Shown here: piece by piece, positions 37,082-44,444 of the stretch
Layout: every line of letters starts with the position of its first letter
Numbering within the stretch: position 1 is the stretch's first letter
Assembly (NCBI RefSeq): GCF_037893185.1
Contig: NZ_CP140772.1
Location: forward strand, 6,572,001-6,636,000
Source: Chitinophaga sp. 180180018-3
Lineage (GTDB): Bacteria > Bacteroidota > Bacteroidia > Chitinophagales > Chitinophagaceae
DNA: 64,000 nt
Direction: 5' to 3'
Program-made: the position numbers and the translations under genes
Notes under the pieces: model-generated
Told to the model about the DNA's origin: nothing
The model's database searches: none
What the model saw: only the letters and a program-made list of their open reading frames with translations

Positions 37082-38425
37082 CTACTGCAGTATCAGCTCT
37101 ACTACCGGAATTTCTACATCCGGCTTGCGAACCGGCAGGTCGAGTGCGATATCTCCCTTATCGTTATCATGCATTTTTACTTCAGACCCGTCGTTCAGCA
37201 ACTGTGCATACTTCACCTTTCCTTTCATACCAGGCAGCTCAAAGCGCTGCAGCGGATAATCGAGCAGATGCACATACAAACGCTTAGTGGTTGGATTATA
37301 GGTAAGCAGGCTGTTATCCGGACGCTTAAATTCCGCAGGCGCTTCCGTACAACCGTAAATAGCCCTTCCATTCAGCCGCATCCACTCTCCCATTCCTTTA
37401 AGCCGGTCCTGGGCGCGGGAATCGAAAATGCCCCGGGAAGTAGGGCCTACATTCAGCAAAAGATTACCACCCTTACTCACAGTTTCGATTAGCAGTACTA
37501 ACAATTGCTTATTGTCTTTCCACGATGTTTCATCACGATAGTACCCCCACGAGCCGGAGAAAGTCTGACAGGTTTCCCAGGGGATCCGTTTGCCGTGAAG
37601 CGTTGGCCATTCTGCCACCTTATACTGCTCCGGTGTAGTAAAATCTCCCCCATCTTCATATTCTTCAAGATCCATGCGGTTGTTGATGATAATACCAGGC
37701 TGAAGCCTGCGGATCATTTTGATCAACTCCAGGGAGTTCCAGTCGTTATGATCCTTTCCGTGCTCACCCGGGAACGAAAAATCAGTCCACAGGATATCTA
37801 TCTTTCCATACTTAGTCATCAGTTCTTCCAGCTGATTCTTCAGGTAAGTACGGTATTTTGCCATATCCCTGCCCTTATTCAACCGGTCATAATCTTTGGA
37901 ATCATTGGGACGCTGCGGATGTACCCGGTCTATTGTATAATCAGGATGATGCCAGTCGATCAATGAATAGTAGAAACCCACTTTTAATCCTTCGGCCCGG
38001 AAAGCCTCGACCCATTCTTTGATCAGGTCTTTCCCGGCCTGCGTTTTAGTGGCCTTGTAATCCGTATACTTCGAATCAAACAAACAGAAGCCTTCATGAT
38101 GCTTGGTAGTGATCACCGCATACTTCATACCAGCAGCTTTCGCCTGACGGGCCCATTCCCTGGGATTGTAGAGGTCAGGATTAAACAGGTCAAAGTATTT
38201 CTGGTAAGCACTGTCGGTGATCCGCTCGTTACTCTTTACCCATTCATGACGGGCAGGAAGGGCATATAATCCCCAGTGGATGAACATCCCGAAGCGGTCG
38301 TTTACCCACCAGGCCAGACGCTGCTCTTTCTGTGCATCTGTTTCATTGAAAATCTTTTTTTCCTGTGCATTTACCTGCGACAGAAAAAGCAGAAAAGCAA
38401 TCGCATACAATGATAGTTTCTTCAT
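37082..38425 (-). CDS. Secreted alpha-L-fucosidase (GH29)
   Basis: GH29 enzymes remove alpha-L-fucose from glycans with retention. The 447-residue protein has a signal peptide (about 1-20, ending VNAQ) and the catalytic TIM barrel: WWVNDRFGMFIHWGLYALPARHEWV, YAVITTKHHEGFCLFDSKYTDY, GFYYSLIDWHHPDY and KIDILWTDFSFPG. Asp215 in the last motif is at the nucleophile position. A short beta-sandwich C-terminal domain follows. It is the last gene of a three-gene operon with a clan GH-D-like enzyme and a second GH29, consistent with attack on a fucose- and galactose-bearing plant or host glycan. Confidence 0.94.
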   Translation of the reverse strand: MKKLSLYAIAFLLFLSQVNAQEKKIFNETDAQKEQRLAWWVNDRFGMFIHWGLYALPARHEWVKSNERITDSAYQKYFDLFNPDLYNPREWARQAKAAGMKYAVITTKHHEGFCLFDSKYTDYKATKTQAGKDLIKEWVEAFRAEGLKVGFYYSLIDWHHPDYTIDRVHPQRPNDSKDYDRLNKGRDMAKYRTYLKNQLEELMTKYGKIDILWTDFSFPGEHGKDHNDWNSLELIKMIRRLQPGIIINNRMDLEEYEDGGDFTTPEQYKVAEWPTLHGKRIPWETCQTFSGSWGYYRDETSWKDNKQLLVLLIETVSKGGNLLLNVGPTSRGIFDSRAQDRLKGMGEWMRLNGRAIYGCTEAPAEFKRPDNSLLTYNPTTKRLYVHLLDYPLQRFELPGMKGKVKYAQLLNDGSEVKMHDNDKGDIALDLPVRKPDVEIPVVELILQ

Positions 38426-38465
38426 AAAGGAAATATTGATAGAATTTTGGTTTGATATCTCATGA

Positions 38466-40625
38466 TTATTCTGCTATCAGCCAGGTATACCCGGCTGCGG
38501 GTATATCTACTTTTACATGTGCATTGTAATTACGGTCAAGCATATACGTTTTTTTAGCGCCTTCTTTTTCCCGGATGCTTACCTGTTTGGTGAGTCCTGT
38601 ATAATACAGTGGCAGTGCTACTTCCCGGGTGATGGGTTTGTTTGTCGGGTTGTAAAGCATCACCAGCGCTTTCTGTGGAAGTGCAGCACTCACATGCATA
38701 ATGCCATCCCAGTCGCGGCCATCAGCCCTGCGCAGATGAATAACATCAGCATTCAGAATATCGCGGTACTTCCTGTACCAGCTGATCATATTTTTCACGA
38801 CCGTTTTGGTGGCATCAGTATCATACAAACGTGGTCCGCGGTAACAAGCCTGTACACCTGCTCCATAGTATTGCGCCATCAGCTGTTCATATGCATCCAG
38901 GTGATCATTCAAAGGCTCCAGGGTGGCTGCGGCGCCTCCTCCCTGGTACTCGCTCAGCGGTACAAAACCCCAGCTCATGGAGGGCGTTTTTTCCCAGGTT
39001 CCGTCAAAAATATTCTGCCGGTTCAGGATCAGCTGCTCTGCCCGTGGCAACGAGAAATTCACTTCTCTATAGCCCAGAGCGATCTTATTGGTACCATCCA
39101 GGAAATACCAGTCAGGTGCATTCACGTATACGCCTCTTTCGTTCAGCCAGTGATACAGGCCTTTCTGCAACTGCATCTGTTTCCACTGTGAGTCGTCGAG
39201 ACTGGTATGGCCAGGGTGATTCGTGGAGGCGCATACATCTCCCGGATAAGGGCCGTCATTTTCGAAAATATCGAAGCCGGCAGCACTGATGAAGTGTTTT
39301 ATTTTAGCGAGATAACCAAGTCCCCATTTGCTGCCCAGGCAGGGAGCATTGCCGAAGAATGCGCCACCAGGCTTGCCTGTAGCCGGGTTGATGACATCAT
39401 CCTCATCGCTGATACGCCTGCTTGAGAACAGGGAATAACCACCCAGCATTACCTGCCGGCTATGGGCGTAATCTGCCAGGGCCCTGAACTTTGCGATATT
39501 GGCGGCGCTGGTATCTTCCATATTCAACCCGCTGCCGAAGCTGAGAATAACCCCTTCATAACCCGTAGCAGCGCACTGATCAATGATTGCTTTCACTTTT
39601 ACAGGATCTGTGCTCACCAGGTGCATAAAGATGGGATTCTCTGTTGTCCAGGGGGCAATGGTACGATAGAACCTGCGCCGGGCAATGCCATTGCGTTCGC
39701 GGTCGTATCCGTCGAGTAGCAATTCGTATGTACGAACAGACTCAAAGCGTTCTCCATCTGCCATGATAATCCCCACGGGTACTGTAGGATACACCTCCAG
39801 CACGCAGGGTGTTTGCAGATCATAATTTACCTGCGAGGTATAAGTACTGTCGGTCTTCCAATGAGTGGTCTGATCACTTAAACTGGCTTTCATGGAGTTG
39901 TTGAAAGCATAATTGCTTTCTATATAGATGCCATGTGGCACCTGCATTTTCGTCACACTGCCCACCACTGCGGATTCTTCCTCCGGCGTTGCCAGGATCT
40001 CATTTGCCACCTGTTGTAGTTTCAGCGGCTGCCCGCTCTGATTAAAGAGCTCCAGCCATTTGGATATCAGCGGTATTCCGTCATAAACTTCATAATGCAC
40101 CTTCACGGTAATGCCCTTCAACTCCGGCGCCTGTGCTTTGTAAGAAAAAATGACCGCTTTTCCGGAGGGCTGTTTGGAATTATAGTTCCAGCTCTTTGAT
40201 TTCCAATGAAGATAAGGTTGCACGGCCGCCATTTCATGGCCAGTATATATAAAATCCGCAGCGCCCGCCTGCAGCTGCTCCAGCCACGACGGCAGCAAAT
40301 AAGCCTGTTGCCGCTGCCCCTGTGCGCCTCCGATCATATAATCGTGCCCGTTAACCCTGATCCTGGCCTCTGGTTTCACCGCACGTAACAGCTGCTCTCC
40401 GCTGACGAGATTGCGGAAATCAGTACAGATAACGTTAGGGGTTATACGAAAACTACGGCTCAGCAGGTTATTGCTGAGGGTAATCTCGTTGGCTTTTGAG
40501 GTAATATGAGCGGTGTACGGCCGGTTATCGATCAACCAGTCTCTGGCCGGCTCTTTTACCTGCGCCTGTGTGACAGCGCTATGCAGACTGAGCATCAGTA
40601 CTGCCGACATTGTTAGTTTTTTCAT
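38466..40625 (-). CDS. Secreted alpha-galactosidase-like glycoside hydrolase (clan GH-D-like)
   Basis: This 719-residue protein has a signal peptide (about 1-21, ending VTQAQ), an N-terminal beta-supersandwich (about 40-340), a TIM-barrel-like region (about 350-600) and a beta C-terminal domain. The layout resembles GH36-type alpha-galactosidases. Barrel motifs visible are EGVILSFGSGLN, GGYSLFSSRR and ISAAGFDIFENDGPYPGDV, where the Asp after FDIFEN is a candidate nucleophile. YVNAPDWYFLDGTNK follows. The match is by fold order and not by strong motifs, so the activity is an inference. It lies between two GH29 fucosidase genes, 40 and 22 bp from its neighbours, so one transcript is likely. Confidence 0.78.
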   Translation of the reverse strand: MKKLTMSAVLMLSLHSAVTQAQVKEPARDWLIDNRPYTAHITSKANEITLSNNLLSRSFRITPNVICTDFRNLVSGEQLLRAVKPEARIRVNGHDYMIGGAQGQRQQAYLLPSWLEQLQAGAADFIYTGHEMAAVQPYLHWKSKSWNYNSKQPSGKAVIFSYKAQAPELKGITVKVHYEVYDGIPLISKWLELFNQSGQPLKLQQVANEILATPEEESAVVGSVTKMQVPHGIYIESNYAFNNSMKASLSDQTTHWKTDSTYTSQVNYDLQTPCVLEVYPTVPVGIIMADGERFESVRTYELLLDGYDRERNGIARRRFYRTIAPWTTENPIFMHLVSTDPVKVKAIIDQCAATGYEGVILSFGSGLNMEDTSAANIAKFRALADYAHSRQVMLGGYSLFSSRRISDEDDVINPATGKPGGAFFGNAPCLGSKWGLGYLAKIKHFISAAGFDIFENDGPYPGDVCASTNHPGHTSLDDSQWKQMQLQKGLYHWLNERGVYVNAPDWYFLDGTNKIALGYREVNFSLPRAEQLILNRQNIFDGTWEKTPSMSWGFVPLSEYQGGGAAATLEPLNDHLDAYEQLMAQYYGAGVQACYRGPRLYDTDATKTVVKNMISWYRKYRDILNADVIHLRRADGRDWDGIMHVSAALPQKALVMLYNPTNKPITREVALPLYYTGLTKQVSIREKEGAKKTYMLDRNYNAHVKVDIPAAGYTWLIAE

Positions 40626-40647
40626 GTTCTTGTTCTTCCGTCAATAT

Positions 40648-42447
40648 TTATTTCACAGGTTGCAGTATTACTTTCCGCAACCAGCATAATTCTTTCTTAT
40701 TGCCTGCAGCAGGCTTTACAGCCAGGTTGTATTTACCGGCCTTATCGATATGAATGATTCCTACTGCATGTTGTATGAATTGCATGGGTGTATGACTGCT
40801 GTAGGTACCGGTTTGCAATGTGAGAAAAGGCAGCTGCTGACCACTGAGTGTTACAAGTCCCTGCTGACCAGCATTTCCCGGCTCACAGGCATAATCGAGT
40901 ATTACTTTATAGTCGCCGGCATCCTGTACATCCAGTGGAAAAACCACTACGTCGTCCGGTGTATTCATACCAGTAATGCAGTTATCATGTTTCCAATCGC
41001 CGAAATAATGGGAATACGTAAACAGTTTACTTTTTGCAGTACCGTTAAATATGGCCCAGACAGCGGGTATATCGATCTGCGGATATTCGCTGCTCACTGT
41101 TTGGGTACGCAACTGCGACAGATCGGCCTGCCTGCCGTTGTACTCTACCAACAACACTGTACTACGTGTATCCGGTAACGTTACAGGAAGATGGATAACG
41201 GTTTCTTCCGGTAATTGTTTCCATTTAAGGGCAGTGCCGGCGCCTAATATGCTAACGGATTTAACGGATGCGGTCAGCCCGGGCACACGCAGTTCCCTGT
41301 TCGCCGGCACCTGCCATACATGCAGGTATAACCTGCCTGGCCTGGAAGTAGTTACTCCCCAGGGCTGGGCGGGGATGAGCCCCCAGGTGGTTCCATAGAT
41401 ACTTTCTCCATAAATGTGTAACCATTTCCCGGTAGCTTTCAGGTATTCGATGGAGTAAACAGGCCATTTTCCTTCTCCATCCGGCCCCACATTCAGCATC
41501 AGGTTTCCGCCTTTGGAGGCTACATTGCCCAGCAGACGGATGATTTCGGTGGGTGATTTAAAGTTGAGATCATGTTGGATATATCCCCAGGAGTCGTTAT
41601 GGGTATAGATAGATTCCCAGGCTCCTGCAATCGGAACCGGTGGTACTTCTGAATCGCCAAAATCCCTGTAATCGCCCAGGTCGTGTCCTATGCGGCTGCT
41701 AAAAAGACAACCAGGCTGCAGTGCCCTGAGAGAATCGATCATGCTCCGGGTCTGCTCCACGGTGAGTCCGCCTGGCATATCGAACCATACCAATCCGAGT
41801 GGCCCGTAGTTGGTAAGCAGTTCTTTCAGTTGCGGAATGGATTTAGTGCGGTAGTATTGCTGATAATCCTTTTCTTTTTCCCTGAAGTCCCAGCTATTTC
41901 CGCCCCCATTCGGTTCATGCCAGTCGAGGAACTGGGAATAATAGAACCCAAACCGGATGCCCCGTTTACTACAGGCGGCATAGAGGGCTTTCATGGGATC
42001 TTTTTTATATGGAGTGGCATCCACAATATCGAAATCAGTGACTTTGGAGTCGAACATGCTGAACCCTTCATGGTGTTTGGCAGTGATGACGAGGTAGCGA
42101 ATGCCCGCTTCTTTAGCAGTTTCAGCCCATTCCTCCGCATTGAAGCCAATGGGGTTAAAAGAGGCCGCTACTTTAGCATATGCCGCAGCCGGGGCTTTCG
42201 CCCGGTTCATGATCCATTCCCCGCTGCCATAGTAGCTGCTGTCGTTCCAGCGCCCGGCCAGCCTGGAATAGAGGCCCCAGTGAATAAACAGTCCGAATTT
42301 AGCGTCCTGAAACCATTTCAATCCGGGATGAGTAGTAGTGCCGGAAGCAGCTTTGTTCCACATATCGGGCATGTCTTGTGCTACGGCGCCAAAACGCATG
42401 CACAGGCATAGCAATAGCATTGAAAAACATGGAATTTTGCGGAACAT
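40648..42447 (-). CDS. Secreted alpha-L-fucosidase (GH29) with extra C-terminal domain
   Basis: The 599-residue protein has a signal peptide (about 1-24, ending AVAQ). Its GH29 barrel has WFQDAKFGLFIHWGLYSRLAGRW, YLVITAKHHEGFSMFDSK, FGFYYSQFLDWHEPN and LGLVWFDMPGG with the nucleophile Asp at about 223. Beyond the usual C-terminal domain it has a further beta-sandwich (about 470-599, GDWKHDNCITGMNTPDDVVVFPLDVQDAG and following) that looks like a carbohydrate-binding module. The two GH29 proteins of this operon differ in length and sequence, so they probably act on different fucosyl linkages. It is the first gene of the operon. Confidence 0.93.
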   Translation of the reverse strand: MFRKIPCFSMLLLCLCMRFGAVAQDMPDMWNKAASGTTTHPGLKWFQDAKFGLFIHWGLYSRLAGRWNDSSYYGSGEWIMNRAKAPAAAYAKVAASFNPIGFNAEEWAETAKEAGIRYLVITAKHHEGFSMFDSKVTDFDIVDATPYKKDPMKALYAACSKRGIRFGFYYSQFLDWHEPNGGGNSWDFREKEKDYQQYYRTKSIPQLKELLTNYGPLGLVWFDMPGGLTVEQTRSMIDSLRALQPGCLFSSRIGHDLGDYRDFGDSEVPPVPIAGAWESIYTHNDSWGYIQHDLNFKSPTEIIRLLGNVASKGGNLMLNVGPDGEGKWPVYSIEYLKATGKWLHIYGESIYGTTWGLIPAQPWGVTTSRPGRLYLHVWQVPANRELRVPGLTASVKSVSILGAGTALKWKQLPEETVIHLPVTLPDTRSTVLLVEYNGRQADLSQLRTQTVSSEYPQIDIPAVWAIFNGTAKSKLFTYSHYFGDWKHDNCITGMNTPDDVVVFPLDVQDAGDYKVILDYACEPGNAGQQGLVTLSGQQLPFLTLQTGTYSSHTPMQFIQHAVGIIHIDKAGKYNLAVKPAAGNKKELCWLRKVILQPVK

Positions 42448-42723
42448 ATAGCTAAATTTGTCAGTAACGATTCAGAAAAAATATACATATCCGCGCTGAT
42501 AAACAAGCTGGTGGAAAATGGTATCAGGGAAAGGGAAAATGCTATGACAAGCATCCAGCAGCTGAAATGAAAAATTAAGGATCAAAAGAGAATACCGCCT
42601 CTCGTTAACCAATGCTTAACGAATATTCCCACAGGGATTAATTAATTTAGTTACAGAAATTACAGAGATCCGTAGTTTCCCGCGAGTATCAACCTAATTA
42701 GTTTATTAACAGGCTATAATGTG

Positions 42724-42945
42724 TTATGAGCGTTTGACGCAATGACGCAGACGCCATGTGAATGTTTTAGAGAGCCTCTGCTGTATATTCTCAGCGGAGG
42801 CTTCTTTTTTATGGCCATCTTCCGTTATTATACCTTCTATTAAGATCTGATTAACATCCCCGGAGTAAGTTCCTTTTAATATTGTCTTGTCGCACTCATT
42901 TGTACCTGTGCTTCCCAACAACATGAAAATGCATACAACTAACAA
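42724..42945 (-). CDS. Doubtful small exported protein or gene remnant
   Basis: The frame encodes 73 residues beginning at a TTG, with a hydrophobic start (LVVCIFMLLGS) and a Cys at residue 18 that is not in a good lipobox. LKGTYSGDVNQILIEGII is protein-like, but the end of the frame runs through the hairpin at 42774-42801 and into low-quality sequence. It could be a small exported protein whose 3' end was replaced, or noise. Confidence 0.25.
   Translation of the reverse strand: MLVVCIFMLLGSTGTNECDKTILKGTYSGDVNQILIEGIITEDGHKKEASAENIQQRLSKTFTWRLRHCVKRS
42774..42810 (+). terminator. Orphan intrinsic-terminator-like hairpin
   Basis: GCCTCTGCTG (42774-42783) pairs with CAGCGGAGGC (42792-42801) with one mismatch and is followed by TTCTTTTTT on the plus strand. 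No plus-strand gene precedes it, since the upstream operon runs on the minus strand, so a short untranslated RNA may end here. Confidence 0.55.
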
Positions 42946-43145
42946 ATATCTCGAGGGAAACCTGTTGATTTTCGGGATCGACGGGGTTTAAATTTTCGGT
43001 TACTAAAAATTTTTCAGGTGTTTCAGGCATAAAACATCCATTAAAACCCATTGTGCTGCTATCTGTTTAATAGGTTTTAATTTAATCATCATCTAGCTAT
43101 AAAGCCTCTATAGTTTCTACTGTGGGGGTATTTTTTTTAGTTTTT

Positions 43146-43162
43146 AATGAATATTTATTCAC
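43146..43162. promoter_or_regulatory. Operator-like palindrome 1, at the tetR promoter
   Basis: AATGAATATTTATTCAC contains the inverted repeat TGAATA-TT-TATTCA and lies directly upstream of the -7 element at 43164, a position where a bound repressor would block RNA polymerase. The same 17-mer, differing only in the central two bases, occurs at 43751-43767. Confidence 0.75.
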
Positions 43163-43163
43163 T

Positions 43164-43171
43164 TATATTTG
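43164..43171 (+). promoter_or_regulatory. Bacteroidota-type -7 element for tetR
   Basis: TATATTTG fits TAnnTTTG and ends 4 nt before the GTG at 43176, so the transcript would be nearly leaderless. Confidence 0.5.
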
Positions 43172-43175
43172 TGTA

Positions 43176-43748
43176 GTGAAACTGAAAGATGACAAGAAAG
43201 TAGACCAGATATTCCAGGCGGCGCTCAAGCTGGTGGCCAGGAATGGCTTATCGGGGATTACTATGGGCGACCTTTCAAAAGAAGCTGGTATTGCCACCGG
43301 AACTTTATATGTATACTTCAAGGGGAAGGATGAGTTGATCAATGCACTTTTCGCTACCTGCAGGGAAAACTCCGTACAGGCATCCTTTAAAGGCTACGAT
43401 CCTCAACTCCCATACAAGCCCGGATTCCGGAGCATATGGATGAATATCCTCCGCTATAAGCTGCAGCATTTCGAGGAAGTGATCTTCATGGAACAATGCT
43501 ACCACTCCCCCTTTATTACTGCAGATACGCGTGAAAAAGCGCAGTTATCATCTGCTCCTTTCTATGCCCTGATAGAACGGGGCAAAAAAGAGCAGCTGAT
43601 AAAAGAGGTGGATATGGACCTGATCCTGACGCTCATCATCGGAGCAATGAATGAACTGGTAAAACAAACGCATTACAGTGCAGTACCATTGAACAAACGT
43701 CGGATTAACACCGCTTTTGAGCTTTGCTGGGATGCGCTGAAGGCATAA
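43176..43748 (+). CDS. TetR-family transcriptional regulator
   Basis: The 190-residue protein has an N-terminal TetR helix-turn-helix (VDQIFQAALKLVARNGLSGITMGDLSKEAGIATGTLYVYFKGKDELINALF, about residues 9-60) and an all-helical ligand-binding domain of low conservation. The frame is open to 43122, but the GTG at 43176 sits just after the promoter and begins with the family-typical KLKDDKKV, so it is preferred. Autoregulation is likely: a palindrome overlaps its promoter and the same palindrome lies between it and the uspA-like gene 36 bp downstream. Ligand unknown. Confidence 0.9.
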   Translation: MKLKDDKKVDQIFQAALKLVARNGLSGITMGDLSKEAGIATGTLYVYFKGKDELINALFATCRENSVQASFKGYDPQLPYKPGFRSIWMNILRYKLQHFEEVIFMEQCYHSPFITADTREKAQLSSAPFYALIERGKKEQLIKEVDMDLILTLIIGAMNELVKQTHYSAVPLNKRRINTAFELCWDALKA

Positions 43749-43750
43749 AA

Positions 43751-43767
43751 AATGAATAAATATTCAC
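43751..43767. promoter_or_regulatory. Operator-like palindrome 2, before the UspA gene
   Basis: AATGAATAAATATTCAC repeats palindrome 1 with 15 of 17 bases identical, the change being the centre TT to AA. It lies 2 bp after the tetR stop and 17 bp before the ATG of the UspA gene, so the TetR protein may control that gene separately. Confidence 0.75.
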
Positions 43768-43784
43768 AATAAAATACCCTGTAT

Positions 43785-44231
43785 ATGTCAGACGTAATGA
43801 TTGCAACAGACCTGAGCAGTTTCGCTGAAACGGTGATCAGGACAGGGCTGGAACTAGCCGATAAGATGAACGCTTCTGTCACCCTTTTTTCCGTAGTGGA
43901 ACTGGGCATTGGTATCGGGCTGCCTGAAGGCGGACCTGTTTTTACTGATGATATTCCTTCGCGTATAAAGGAGGTGGAAGAACGACTGGAAGCTTACAAA
44001 CAACTATTCCCGGACAAGCAGCATCTCAACATCAATATATTGGTGGCTGCCGGGAATCCAAAAAATGAAACACTGGCAGTGGCGCATCAGAACAATGCGA
44101 CGGTACTGGTGGTGGGTACACACGGGCGCACCGGGCTGGATCATATGCTGTTGGGCAGTACCGCCGAATATATTATACGGCATTCCCGTATACCCGTACT
44201 AGTAGTTCCATATAATAAAAGCGAGCACTAA
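43785..44231 (+). CDS. Universal stress protein (UspA family)
   Basis: This 148-residue single-domain Usp protein begins with VMIATDLSSFAETVIRTGLELADKM and ends with the ATP-binding signature GTHGRTGLDHMLLGSTAEYIIRHSRIPVLVVPY, in which G-2x-G-9x-G-(S/T) is intact, so it is expected to bind ATP. Members respond to starvation and stress; the specific role is unknown. It follows tetR closely, with an operator-like palindrome in the gap, and ends in a strong terminator at 44280. Confidence 0.92.
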   Translation: MSDVMIATDLSSFAETVIRTGLELADKMNASVTLFSVVELGIGIGLPEGGPVFTDDIPSRIKEVEERLEAYKQLFPDKQHLNINILVAAGNPKNETLAVAHQNNATVLVVGTHGRTGLDHMLLGSTAEYIIRHSRIPVLVVPYNKSEH

Positions 44232-44279
44232 AAGCTTAACACTCAACGACTCTCAACATTAGCAGGTATCCCTGTATAA

Positions 44280-44308
44280 GTCCCGGTATAATTACCGGGA
44301 CTTTTTTT
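44280..44308 (+). terminator. Strong intrinsic terminator after the UspA gene
   Basis: GTCCCGGTA (44280-44288) pairs perfectly with TACCGGGAC (44293-44301) around a TAAT loop, followed by seven Ts. Confidence 0.88.
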
Positions 44309-44336
44309 ATGATCTCTCCGAACATTCATATAATCT

Positions 44337-44378
44337 GATGGGTTATACAAGGTGAGTACACTACGGTATAAGCCCATC
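44337..44378. repeat. Hairpin in the leader of the surface-protein group
   Basis: GATGGGTTATAC (44337-44348) pairs with GTATAAGCCCATC (44366-44378) with one bulged base. It lies 66 nt before the ATG at 44445 and may be an RNA structure in the 5' leader or a regulator site. Confidence 0.5.
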
Positions 44379-44444
44379 CTTCCGACTTGCCTCCGGTCGC
44401 AGACCTTCTATGTGCACTGAAAAATCCTCATACAAACATCCACT

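Larger units (their letters stand above)
42448..43175. other. 0.73-kb region with an orphan terminator and a doubtful small ORF
   Basis: Between the glycosidase operon and tetR there is no clear gene. It contains the minus-strand frame 42724-42945, an intrinsic-terminator-like hairpin at 42774-42810 read on the plus strand without an obvious upstream gene, and the tetR operator and promoter at 43146-43171. Confidence 0.6.
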
